Source: Vampirovibrionales bacterium
GTDB lineage: Bacteria > Cyanobacteriota > Vampirovibrionia > Vampirovibrionales > Vampirovibrionaceae
DNA length: 64,000 nt
Direction: 5' to 3'
Assembly: GCA_016712355.1 (NCBI GenBank)
Contig: JADJRF010000002.1
Coordinates: 9,732 to 73,731 of the forward strand
This document shows positions 26,045 through 33,232 of the stretch, in pieces. Positions within the stretch are counted from its first letter, which is position 1. Every line of letters begins with the position of its first letter. The notes below the pieces were generated by a model. It had not been told where the DNA came from and ran no database searches. It saw nothing but the letters and a program-made list of their open reading frames with translations. The translations under genes were made by a program, and so were the position numbers.

Positions 26045-26073
26045 TTGACAGATTGTTGTGTGTGGCGCAACAT
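26045..26073 (+). promoter_or_regulatory. Rightward early promoter with operator 2
   Basis: Perfect -35 TTGACA at 26045-26050, 17-base spacer, -10-like CAACAT at 26068-26073. The operator copy spans 26054-26072. It drives the plus-strand early operon beginning at 26178. Bases 26074-26177 hold only the untranslated leader; I see no gene there. Confidence 0.6.
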
Positions 26074-26177
26074 CACTCCCATCAGCGTTATCCATCGCTG
26101 ACCCGGCGCAACGCCGGCAACTGCCCTGGCGCGGCTGATCTTCAGCTTCGCCGGGGCGCTTTTCGGGAGTGGTGGGC

Positions 26178-26261
26178 ATGGGCATCGAAATCGCAATTGG
26201 TTTGGCATGGCTCGGCATCGTCGGCTGTGCGCTGAGCTTCTTCCGGGGCGTCGGGCGATGA
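26178..26261 (+). CDS. 27-residue membrane peptide
   Basis: This is the first gene of the rightward operon. The peptide is almost wholly hydrophobic (IGLAWLGIVGCALSFF) and ends in basic residues. ATG 26178 follows gggagtggtggg, and its stop overlaps the next start (ATGA). Too short for a family assignment. Confidence 0.5.
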   Translation: MGIEIAIGLAWLGIVGCALSFFRGVGR

Positions 26262-26449
26262 GCGCATTCACCCCCGATTTCGCCCGCGAATGTCGCCAGT
26301 TGTGGGATCACCCGTGGTCGATCGCCTACGCGGTGCAGATGGTTGGCGACAACATGGCCCACGATTTCGAATGGCTATGGTTTGCCGGCTGCGGATCAGA
26401 TCAAGGCGACTGGTTTACCGCCTATGTCCACCCGGAAGCGGAGTGCTGA
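26258..26449 (+). CDS. Hypothetical early protein
   Basis: The product is 63 residues, rich in Trp and acidic residues (FEWLWFAGCGSDQGDWFTAY). Start ATG 26258 by ATGA overlap; an open frame from 26207 is non-coding. Second gene of the rightward operon. No family recognised. Confidence 0.5.
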   Translation: MSAFTPDFARECRQLWDHPWSIAYAVQMVGDNMAHDFEWLWFAGCGSDQGDWFTAYVHPEAEC

Positions 26450-26451
26450 CC

Positions 26452-26604
26452 ATGACCGCGCAAGAGCACGTGCGCGTCGCCGTCGCGCAGCACCGTTGGT
26501 CCGATCTGTCGGATTGGGCTGCGGCGCTCGCTGAGCTGACGCAGCTTTCCGACGCCGAGATCGAGGCGATCGCCACTGATGCGCAGAAAGGGTTAGCGGC
26601 ATGA
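26452..26604 (+). CDS. Small helical acidic protein
   Basis: The product is 50 residues (MTAQEHVRVAVAQHRWSDLS...) with an acidic helix near the end (DAEIEAIATDAQ). It starts two bases after the preceding stop and ends overlapping the next start (ATGA). Function unknown. Confidence 0.5.
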   Translation: MTAQEHVRVAVAQHRWSDLSDWAAALAELTQLSDAEIEAIATDAQKGLAA

Positions 26605-27296
26605 CCATCACATCAGCAGACTTGCCGGCCATTCTTGCGGCGCATGGAAAGTGGCGCCGCGGAGAAGCGGGCGGTGCCGTGGCGGACCTGAGCGAGGCGG
26701 ACCTGAGCGGGGCGGACCTGACCGGGGCGTACCTGAGCGAGGCGGACCTGCGCAGGGCGGACCTGACCGGGGCGAACCTGAGCGAGGCGGACCTGCGCAG
26801 GGCGGACCTGACCGGGGCGTACCTGAGCGAGGCGGACCTGAGCGGGGCGGACCTGACCGGGGCGTACCTGAGCGAGGCGGACCTGCGCAGGGCGGACCTG
26901 ACCGGGGCGAACCTGAGCGAGGCGGACCTGCGCAGGGCGGACCTGACCGGGGCGGACCTGACCGGGGCGAACCTGCCTGCGTTCCAAGTCCCTCAAGAAG
27001 GCTCTTTGATTGTCTGGAAAGCCATCTGCGGCGGGATCGCAAAGTTGGAAGTCCCGGCCGGCGCCAAGCGCACAGCATGCTTGATTAACCGGAAATGCCG
27101 CGCCGAGTTCGTGCGGACGCTGGAGCTTGTCATCGCCGGCCAGCCGGAAGCGACTTCGGCGCCCGGCCGTAACGACGAAAAGACGGCATACACCATCGGC
27201 GAGATCACGCGGCCGGATAGCTACGACGACGATATCCGCGTCGATTGCACGCACGGGATTCATTTCTTTTTAACCAAGGACGAGGCGGAGAAGTAG
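26601..27296 (+). CDS. Pentapeptide-repeat protein with C-terminal phage domain
   Basis: The product is 231 residues. Residues about 28-128 are about 20 near-perfect pentapeptides of the A(D/N)L(S/T/R)x type (ADLSE, ADLTG, AYLSE, ANLSE), predicted to form a right-handed quadrilateral beta-helix. The C-terminal 100 residues (KLEVPAGAKRTACLINRKC, DDIRVDCTHGIHFFLTKDEA) form a domain I recall attached to such repeats in phage early operons. Some pentapeptide proteins mimic DNA and block gyrase, but that is not shown here. ATGA overlap at the start. Confidence 0.75.
   Translation: MTITSADLPAILAAHGKWRRGEAGGAVADLSEADLSGADLTGAYLSEADLRRADLTGANLSEADLRRADLTGAYLSEADLSGADLTGAYLSEADLRRADLTGANLSEADLRRADLTGADLTGANLPAFQVPQEGSLIVWKAICGGIAKLEVPAGAKRTACLINRKCRAEFVRTLELVIAGQPEATSAPGRNDEKTAYTIGEITRPDSYDDDIRVDCTHGIHFFLTKDEAEK
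26690..26975. repeat. 15-bp coding repeat array (pentapeptide repeats)
   Basis: Tandem 15-base units of the type gcggacctgagcgag/ggggc, with near-identical DNA, not only protein, repeated in a higher-order pattern (for example 26725-26835 resembles 26845-26955). High DNA identity suggests recent expansion or gene conversion and a risk of assembly collapse. Confidence 0.8.
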
Positions 27297-28237
27297 TGAC
27301 CATAAAAATCGTTCGCCTCGACGACGGCCACAACGAGACCAGCCTGACAACGCGCCAGGTCAACGTGCCCGAGATCGGCCGGTGCGTGCAGATCGAGGGC
27401 GGGTCGTTCTCGATCATCTTGACCGCCGCGCAGGCTCAAGAGCTCGCGATCACGCTTCTGAGGAGTGTCGACATGACAAAACTGGAGTTATCGTTCGTCA
27501 AAAACTTCGAAGCAGATGTCCATCTGCAGTACCAGCAGATGGGTTCGAAGTTGAGGAACACCGTTCGTACCAAAAACAACGTCACCGGGTCAAGCGTGGA
27601 ATTTTTACGGCTGAATAGCGGCGGGATGGCCGTTGAATGCGTGATGTCAGACTTCTACGCGGGCGATTGGATTGACCGCATCGATGAATTGAAGACAAAC
27701 ATCAATGAGCAGCAGGTTGTCGCCAAAGCAGGAGCTTTTGCGCTCGGTCGCAAGACGGACGAGCTGATCATCAACCAGTTGGCCACTGCCACCAAGCTCG
27801 CCGGTGCCGGTACCGATGGACTGACCAAGGCAAAAGTGCTGGATGCCTTCGAAATCCTCGGCGAGATCGACGTTCCAGACGACGGTCAGCGCTTCGGCGT
27901 CGTCGGCTGGAAGCAGTGGAGCGAGCTGCTGAACATCGAGGAGTTTGCCAACTCTGACTATGTCGGCGAGGACGATCTGCCGTGGAAGGGAACCCAGGCG
28001 AAGCGTTGGGCAGGTGCTCTCTGGCTGCCGCATTCAGGCCTGCCAAAGACAGGAAACGTCCGCAAGTGTTTCTGGTACCACAAGACTGCGGTTGGCCACG
28101 CGATTGGCGCCAAGGTCAAGACCGATATCACCTGGCACGGCGATCGCGCCGCGCATTTCGTCAACAACATGATGAGCCAGGGCGCCTGCCTGATTGATCC
28201 GTCGATGGTTGTCATCATGCCGTGCATGGAACCATGA
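27296..28237 (+). CDS. Small early domain fused in frame to a truncated major-capsid-like protein
   Basis: The frame opens at GTG 27296 (overlapping the previous TAG) with 59 residues of an early-type domain (DDGHNETSLTTRQVNVPE...AQELAITLLRSVD). It runs without a stop into 254 residues beginning at ATG 27473, which has its own GAGGAG SD at 27460. The second part resembles HK97-fold phage major capsid proteins: FEADVHLQYQQMGSKLRNTV, AGAFALGRKTDELII, DDGQRFGVVGWKQWSEL, VKTDITWHGDRAAHFVNNMM. It appears shortened after VEFLRLNSGG compared with the full-length proteins I recall. Codons are more A/T-rich than neighbours. The stop overlaps the next gene (ATGA). The phage's own capsid gene is at 8921-9844 on the other strand. 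Role unknown. Confidence 0.75.
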   Translation: MTIKIVRLDDGHNETSLTTRQVNVPEIGRCVQIEGGSFSIILTAAQAQELAITLLRSVDMTKLELSFVKNFEADVHLQYQQMGSKLRNTVRTKNNVTGSSVEFLRLNSGGMAVECVMSDFYAGDWIDRIDELKTNINEQQVVAKAGAFALGRKTDELIINQLATATKLAGAGTDGLTKAKVLDAFEILGEIDVPDDGQRFGVVGWKQWSELLNIEEFANSDYVGEDDLPWKGTQAKRWAGALWLPHSGLPKTGNVRKCFWYHKTAVGHAIGAKVKTDITWHGDRAAHFVNNMMSQGACLIDPSMVVIMPCMEP

Positions 28238-28353
28238 TCCGCCGCACATCCTGGCGCATCGGCATTGCCGAGCGGGCGCCTGACGTCGCGACGGCTGCGG
28301 GTGCGCTCGGCAGCCTCGTCGCTGGGTTTGTTGTTCTCGCATGGGTGCTGTGA
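28234..28353 (+). CDS. Small membrane protein, 39 residues
   Basis: The ATG overlaps the stop of the capsid-like gene. A C-terminal membrane helix (AAGALGSLVAGFVVLAWVL) follows a basic start. It ends as TGATG on the exonuclease start. Function unknown. Confidence 0.5.
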   Translation: MIRRTSWRIGIAERAPDVATAAGALGSLVAGFVVLAWVL

Positions 28354-29030
28354 TGACCATTACCCACTACCCCGACCTGCTGCAAATCTCGGAAGAATGG
28401 TTTGCCGCTCGCTGCGGCATGCTCACAGCATCGGAGATGAAGCACATCATCACGCCCACCGGGACGCCCGCGAAGAACGAGAAGATGCGGGCGCATGCGT
28501 ACGAGCTCCTGGCGCAACGGCTAACTAAATACGTCGAGCCGGCGTATGTCAGCGACGACATGCTGCGCGGCCACGAAGACGAGATCGATGCGCGGCTGCT
28601 GTACTCTCAGAAGTATGCGCCGGTTCAGGAAATGGGATTCATCGTCCGCGACTTCGGCGACTTCAAGATTGGCTATTCGCCCGATGGCATGGTCGGCGAT
28701 GACGGCTTGATCGAGATCAAGAGCCGGCGCCAGAAGCTGCAGATTGAGACCATTTGCTATGCCGGTGTTCCTCGCGAGCACATGGTGCAACTGCAGACTG
28801 GCCTTCTCGTGTCTGGGCGCGAGTGGGTCGATTACGTCAGCTATTCCGGCGGGTTGCCGATGGCCGTTTATCGGGTCGATGCCGACGATGCCATGCAGGC
28901 TGCAATCCTGGCAGCGGCCGAGGTGTTCGAAGACTTCATAGTCTCGGCGGACTACACGTTCCGATGCCAAGTGGAGACGCGCCGGTTCCACCCAACCGCG
29001 CGCAAGACAGAAACGGAAATGGTGATTTGA
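28353..29030 (+). CDS. YqaJ-like (lambda exonuclease family) recombination nuclease
   Basis: The product is 225 residues from ATG 28353 (TGATG). Family motifs: EEWFAARCGMLTASE near the start, then the catalytic GYSPDGMVGDDGLIEIK with Asp111, Glu121 and Lys123. These 5'-3' dsDNA exonucleases work with a single-strand annealing protein in phage recombination. No RecT- or Bet-type gene was recognised nearby; the proteins encoded at 29266 or 30039 are candidates by position only. Confidence 0.85.
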   Translation: MTITHYPDLLQISEEWFAARCGMLTASEMKHIITPTGTPAKNEKMRAHAYELLAQRLTKYVEPAYVSDDMLRGHEDEIDARLLYSQKYAPVQEMGFIVRDFGDFKIGYSPDGMVGDDGLIEIKSRRQKLQIETICYAGVPREHMVQLQTGLLVSGREWVDYVSYSGGLPMAVYRVDADDAMQAAILAAAEVFEDFIVSADYTFRCQVETRRFHPTARKTETEMVI

Positions 29031-29266
29031 TGTTCGCTGAGGACAAGACGAAGGAAGACCTCGAAGACTTCTTGCGCCGCCGGGGATACCGACGATGCGA
29101 CATTCCCGCCTGCAACTGCGGGTCATTTCATGGCGGACATGCTGACGACCGGCTGCGGGAAATCGGCGACTACATCGAAGGCTGCGGCATGTGGCGCGGC
29201 ACGATCCTAGATAGCATCAGGTTCGTCTTCCGCAATTACGGCATCGACTCCGAGGACGCAAACTAA
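29030..29266 (+). CDS. Small Cys-containing early protein
   Basis: The product is 78 residues from ATG 29030 (TGATG). It includes CDIPACNCGSFHGGHADD, a possible metal-binding cluster of Cys and His, and an acidic N-terminus. The stop TAA overlaps the next ATG (TAATG). Role unknown. Confidence 0.5.
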   Translation: MFAEDKTKEDLEDFLRRRGYRRCDIPACNCGSFHGGHADDRLREIGDYIEGCGMWRGTILDSIRFVFRNYGIDSEDAN

Positions 29267-30042
29267 TGGACATGTCGAAATTCGTAATCCCGAAGTCGGA
29301 TCAGCTAAACGCCGACGATCTGCTTTCTGGCCCGCGCACGATCACGATCACAAAGGTTTCCGGCACGGGCGCTGCGGATCAGCCGGTAGCGGTGCATTTC
29401 GAGGGCGACGACGGCAAGCCGTACAAGCCATGCAAGAGCATGCGGCGCGTGATGATCGCCGGCTGGGGCGTCGATGCCGCGCAATACGTCGGCCGGTCGA
29501 TGACGCTATATTGCGATCCGAAGGTGGTCTTCGGCGGCATGCAAGTTGGCGGAATCAGAGTGAGCCACATGAGCCACCTGTCTGCGCCGCTCAACCTCGC
29601 ACTCACCGTCACAAAAGCTAAGCGCGCGCCGTATCGCGTGCAGCCGCTTCAAGCATCCTCGGCGCCCCCCCGAGGCAGTGCCCCCGCCGCTGATCTTGAC
29701 AACGAAAGGAGTGACGATCCGAGCGATGCCGGCAGCGGCGGGGACACTATCAACGCATGGGACGCGGGCGAGGTCGAGAGGACTGAGATATTCCGCATCC
29801 CACTGAGCAACACCGATGGCGAGACGCGGTTTTATTCCCAGGTTCCGGCCTGGTGCGAGGCGCTGGCGTATCTGGTCGATACCGGCGACTGGCACGCTGT
29901 ATGGGAGGCGAACTCGGCAGCGCACGCCAAGATGGTTGCAACGATGAAAAACGCGACGATCCAAGGCCACCTGAAGGCGATCGCCGACCACGTGGACGCC
30001 ACCCGCCGCGCGGTCGAGTTGGAGAAAGGGCCAGGGGCATGA
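29266..30042 (+). CDS. Conserved phage protein of the recombination module
   Basis: The product is 258 residues. The first 130 (KSDQLNADDLLSGPRTITIT, FEGDDGKPYKPCKSMRRV, GRSMTLYCDPKVVFGGMQVG) form a beta-rich domain I recall next to YqaJ-type exonucleases in many phages; its biochemical role is not established to me. A low-complexity linker (residues 135-165) leads to a helical C-terminal domain. It could be an ssDNA-binding or annealing partner of the exonuclease; inference from position. Confidence 0.6.
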   Translation: MDMSKFVIPKSDQLNADDLLSGPRTITITKVSGTGAADQPVAVHFEGDDGKPYKPCKSMRRVMIAGWGVDAAQYVGRSMTLYCDPKVVFGGMQVGGIRVSHMSHLSAPLNLALTVTKAKRAPYRVQPLQASSAPPRGSAPAADLDNERSDDPSDAGSGGDTINAWDAGEVERTEIFRIPLSNTDGETRFYSQVPAWCEALAYLVDTGDWHAVWEANSAAHAKMVATMKNATIQGHLKAIADHVDATRRAVELEKGPGA

Positions 30043-30464
30043 TGGACGAACACGAGCAGTGCAAGATCGACGAGAACGAATTGCAGGAGGATATGGAAGC
30101 CATCCGCGCCCGTGCCGCGACGTGGTTGTTGATGGCCCAACGAGCCGAGGCGGCGGAGGCTGAGCGGGACCGGCTGCGCGAGGCGCTGGCGGATGTGCGT
30201 GCAGTCTTCGTGAAGCTACACGAACTATGGGACTCCGATCGCGATGTGCACGCTGGCAAACTGGTGATCGCGTGTCTCGATCCGTCGATCCACTACAACC
30301 CGCTTGCGGGTAAGGTTGCGGCAGCTATAGCAAAGGACGAGGAGCGCTGCCGCGCTGCGCGCAGTGACGGTGAGTGCATCCATCCGGACTGCCCGCAACT
30401 GCTCGACGGTGAGCCGGCACGTTCCGGGCGCTCGTGCCCGCTTCCGTGGGGAGACGACGAATGA
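30039..30464 (+). CDS. Coiled-coil early protein
   Basis: The product is about 141 residues from ATG 30039 (ATGA) or the next ATG at 30042. A coiled coil lies at about 30-50 (AEAAEAERDRLREALADVRA), and the C-terminal third carries several Cys (CIHPDCPQLL, RSCPLPW). No enzyme motif. Coupled by ATGA to the following gene. Confidence 0.5.
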   Translation: MMDEHEQCKIDENELQEDMEAIRARAATWLLMAQRAEAAEAERDRLREALADVRAVFVKLHELWDSDRDVHAGKLVIACLDPSIHYNPLAGKVAAAIAKDEERCRAARSDGECIHPDCPQLLDGEPARSGRSCPLPWGDDE

Positions 30465-30970
30465 CCAAGATCAGTGACGCGCGGTTGCGGGAGTTGCGCG
30501 AATATTTTGGCGCCGCCGGTGATTGGGTAGCGACAGACACATTGCCGACCACCCATGAAGTTCGGCAGATGCTCAACGAACTCCTCGCCATCCGCGCCGC
30601 CCGTGCGCAGTTACCCAGCGACGACATCGACCCTGAAAAGGTCTCTGTATGGTCTCACGCGTACTGGCGGGAGCGGGCGCTGATCGCGGAGAGCATCCGT
30701 GCGCCGGAAGGACTGCGGGAGCGGATCGCAGACGGCATTGCAGATGATCGATACGACGAGTCCGTCTCGGCCGGGGCTGTTGCCGACCGCATCCTCGCGC
30801 TGCTGCCAGTCATCAAGGATTCCTTGACTACTGCCGGTCCCGTGATGCCGGAGACGCCGAGCGAGCGGGCATTAGATGCAATCTACGCAGCCGGTGAAAA
30901 CGATTGTGAGACGCTTTACACGATGCTCCGAGACGCCCTGATCGCCGAGCAGAAGGAGCGCGAGGAGTGA
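30461..30970 (+). CDS. Hypothetical early protein
   Basis: The product is 169 residues, helical and acidic (MTKISDARLRELREYFGAAG). Its first 50 residues resemble ead/Ea22-like early proteins (VRQMLNELLAIRAARAQ). Start ATG 30461 by ATGA overlap; the stop overlaps GTG of the next gene. No function assigned. Confidence 0.5.
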   Translation: MTKISDARLRELREYFGAAGDWVATDTLPTTHEVRQMLNELLAIRAARAQLPSDDIDPEKVSVWSHAYWRERALIAESIRAPEGLRERIADGIADDRYDESVSAGAVADRILALLPVIKDSLTTAGPVMPETPSERALDAIYAAGENDCETLYTMLRDALIAEQKEREE

Positions 30971-31158
30971 CAAGCGCGGCATTCATCGATGGAAAGCTCC
31001 GAGAGCACAAGCAGGAGTTGTGCGGCGACCAGGAATGCTGTGGCGAGTGCGATGTCACAGCGCATTACGGGTTCTATGGTGGCTACGGCTTAGGCGGCAT
31101 GGAGTTGTGCATGCGGTGCGGAGCGATTAGCAACTTTACCGAGGATCGCGACCAGTGA
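30967..31158 (+). CDS. Small zinc-ribbon-like protein
   Basis: The product is 63 residues from GTG 30967 (GTGA overlap). Cys pairs at CGDQECCGEC and CMRC flank a Gly/Tyr-rich loop (GFYGGYGLGG), consistent with a zinc ribbon. The stop overlaps the GTG of the next small gene. Confidence 0.5.
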   Translation: MTSAAFIDGKLREHKQELCGDQECCGECDVTAHYGFYGGYGLGGMELCMRCGAISNFTEDRDQ

Positions 31159-31334
31159 ACATTGACGAAGCGGAACAGCGTCACGCGGCTATCTGGTTGG
31201 CGCCGTGGTGTAACGAGTGCGATCGGCTGTGCTATTCGGACGGACGGACGTGGTGCTGGGAAGACGTTTACGAGCCGTGCGGAGAGTGCGGGCGTAAGTC
31301 GGTGAAGTATGTCTTGGCTGAGGAATCGAAATGA
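31155..31334 (+). CDS. 59-residue CxxC protein
   Basis: GTG 31155 overlaps the previous stop (GTGA), and TGA 31334 overlaps ATG 31331. CNEC and CGEC, 17 residues apart, with Trp-rich flanks suggest a zinc-binding fold. Its opening MNIDEA is repeated at the start of the next protein, hinting at local duplication of the start region. Confidence 0.5.
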   Translation: MNIDEAEQRHAAIWLAPWCNECDRLCYSDGRTWCWEDVYEPCGECGRKSVKYVLAEESK

Positions 31335-31651
31335 ACATCGACGAAGCGGCTAAGGCGACGCGGCGGTGGCTATGTGGTTACGAGTACCGCTGTGGGAGAG
31401 ATGGGATTAGTGGGTGGGTGGTTTACGAGGCGGATGTCGAATCCGACGATGGCGTTCGGTTCCCGTCTAGGGAAGAAGCCCAAGCCGCCTGCGACCGCCT
31501 CAACCTCGCCGCCGTGCTGCGGGCGATCCGCGAGCCGAGCGAGGCTATGGTGACTGAAGCAGAGCGGGCGCACGGCCTGTGGGAGGGTTTTGTCGCAGAA
31601 GACGGGTGGCGCACCATGATCGACGCCGCGATTAAGGATGTCGAAGGGTGA
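31331..31651 (+). CDS. Hypothetical early protein
   Basis: The product is 106 residues. A compact N-terminal beta/alpha part (RCGRDGISGWVVYEADVESD) is followed by a helical region (EAQAACDRLNLAAVLRAIR). No recognised family. A 15-codon GTG frame at 31648-31695 lies between it and the next gene and may only serve translational coupling. Confidence 0.5.
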   Translation: MNIDEAAKATRRWLCGYEYRCGRDGISGWVVYEADVESDDGVRFPSREEAQAACDRLNLAAVLRAIREPSEAMVTEAERAHGLWEGFVAEDGWRTMIDAAIKDVEG

Positions 31652-31687
31652 CCAGCGCCGCAAATACCATCGCAAATGGAGGCAGTG

Positions 31688-32386
31688 ATGAGTGACGCTC
31701 TGTATGGATTAGGCGGCTTGCGCTTTTGGGGGGAGTCCGAGATTGAGTTGCGCGAAGCGTTCATGGCTAGGTGCGCAGCGGTGGTGCGGCGTACGCTCCT
31801 CGGGATTAACCCCGCGTGGCGGATGATCCGGGTAGAAGGGCCGTGCCTCGCCCCACGCAGCCACGTCAGTGCCGCTTACGGCGACGATGACGTGTTCGTC
31901 ACGAACCACCATGCCGGAGGCGACCATTTGTGTCTGCGCGCAGAGACGACTGACAGCAGTTATTCCTGGGCGAGGAAGATGCTGAACGATGGGAAGGCCA
32001 AGATGCCACTGTGTGTCTGGCAGGCCGGCAAATCGTTCCGCCGCGAGACTAACGACGGCGCGTCAGCTGCGAAGCTACGGTTCAACGAATTTTGGCAACT
32101 CGAGATGCAGTGCATCTACGCGATCGGCACCAAAGCAGATTATCGGTCGCCATTGATTTCCGCCGTCAGTGCGGAGATCAGCCGGTTTACTGGCCGCCCG
32201 ATCCGAGTGGTCGAAAGCGAACGGCTCCCGGCCTACTCGACCAGCACGCTGGACATCGAGGTCGACGGAAGGGAGATGGCGTCGTGCTCGATCCGCACCG
32301 ATTTCTCGGATGGCGCGCTAGTGTGCGAGATCGCGATCGGCCTTGACCGTGTGGTCACGTTTGCCGAGGCTATGCAATTGCAGTGA
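31688..32386 (+). CDS. Hypothetical protein ending the early operon
   Basis: The product is 232 residues from ATG 31688 with a good SD (GGAGG). It has an alpha/beta pattern with AFMARCAAVVRRTLLGINPA and GLDRVVTFAEAMQLQ at the end. I recognise no catalytic motif. The last gene on the plus strand before the convergent lysis module. Confidence 0.5.
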   Translation: MSDALYGLGGLRFWGESEIELREAFMARCAAVVRRTLLGINPAWRMIRVEGPCLAPRSHVSAAYGDDDVFVTNHHAGGDHLCLRAETTDSSYSWARKMLNDGKAKMPLCVWQAGKSFRRETNDGASAAKLRFNEFWQLEMQCIYAIGTKADYRSPLISAVSAEISRFTGRPIRVVESERLPAYSTSTLDIEVDGREMASCSIRTDFSDGALVCEIAIGLDRVVTFAEAMQLQ

Positions 32387-32406
32387 GCCGGCGCCTTCCC
32401 AGCTAC

Positions 32407-32424
32407 CGTGATAGCGGAATCACG
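32407..32424. terminator. Possible bidirectional hairpin between convergent operons
   Basis: CGTGAT-agcgga-ATCACG forms a perfect six-pair stem between the plus early operon (ends 32386) and the minus lysis gene (ends 32420). It lacks a clear T run in either direction, so terminator function is uncertain. Confidence 0.3.
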
Positions 32425-32893
32425 ATGCAAACTCTGCGTCGTGCTTGTCCCATGTGCTCTCGCCGAACCAGCGAACAGCGCGGTACATGACCTCGGCGAG
32501 CCAGAGCTGCGCCGCCGCTTTCCATCCGCCCGTGACCCGCTCCGAGGCAAGGCGCCGCATCAGTGCCAGGAACAGCAAGTCCGTGTGCTTGCGGCTGATG
32601 CGCTGGCCATTCGACAGAAACGGGCGATGTCGGAACGCATAATCGTGCCCGAGCGAGGCGGCAGAGAACACGCCCCAGCGCGGCACCAGCCAGCCGACGA
32701 TGCCCGGCCGCGACGCGCCATCCCATCGGGTATGATCGGGGATCATCAGCCGCTCGCTGCGCCACGCGTCATCACCGTCCGTCCGCCATTCCCATGCGAT
32801 CCACACAGCACGCGCGGTCAACCGGTGCTCGTCATCGCCGGGGATCGGAATGCTGTCGAAGTCGCCTTCGATGCGGACGTTACGAAGTCGCAC
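32420..32893 (-). CDS. DUF1353 family protein
   Basis: The product is 157 residues from GTG 32893, nine bases after a GGAGG SD; an ATG at 32908 in the same frame is an alternative. Motifs WDGASRPGIVGWLVPRWG and SLGHDYAFRHRPF are those of DUF1353, a small family found in phage lysis/tail regions. Catalytic role not established. Confidence 0.7.
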   Translation of the reverse strand: MRLRNVRIEGDFDSIPIPGDDEHRLTARAVWIAWEWRTDGDDAWRSERLMIPDHTRWDGASRPGIVGWLVPRWGVFSAASLGHDYAFRHRPFLSNGQRISRKHTDLLFLALMRRLASERVTGGWKAAAQLWLAEVMYRAVRWFGESTWDKHDAEFAS

Positions 32894-33062
32894 GGGGTGA
32901 TCCTCCATAGGCAAGGCCGTGGAAATAGGCCGTGCAGTAAGCGTCATCGGCTTCGGCGTTCATGCCCCATTGCAGGATCGGCTCATACGGCGCGCAGGCG
33001 ATCCCGTCTTCCCACCCCTTGCGCTCCGACGCATCGACGAGACCAGGCCAGATGGCGATCAT
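32880..33062 (-). CDS. Hypothetical 60-residue protein
   Basis: Start ATG 33062 overlaps the preceding stop; it ends inside the DUF1353 start region (14-base overlap) and supplies the SD for that gene. Acidic centre NAEADDAYCTAYFHGLAYG. No family. Confidence 0.5.
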   Translation of the reverse strand: MIAIWPGLVDASERKGWEDGIACAPYEPILQWGMNAEADDAYCTAYFHGLAYGGSPRATS

Positions 33063-33232
33063 TCGCGCGGCTCCCGAATCAGATTGACGGGCTCATTCAA
33101 CAAACCCTCCCGCCGCAGCGTCTCGACGATCGCGTCGGCCCAGATGTAGTCGACCGGCTCGAGCACATCGCTCGGCTCGTATCCGCCGCGCATCCGGGCG
33201 ATAACGTCGATAACCCGCTCAGCGCGGTTCAT
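33059..33232 (-). CDS. Hypothetical 57-residue protein
   Basis: ATG 33232 overlaps the endolysin stop (ATGA), and its stop overlaps the next start. The sequence runs MNRAERVIDVIARMRGGYEP, then a short acidic helix. It belongs to the lysis operon by coupling; role unknown. Confidence 0.5.
   Translation of the reverse strand: MNRAERVIDVIARMRGGYEPSDVLEPVDYIWADAIVETLRREGLLNEPVNLIREPRE

Noticed and set aside
26027..26362. Minus-strand open frames across the early promoter region
   Set aside because: They run through both operators and the first early genes, with no SD or family features.
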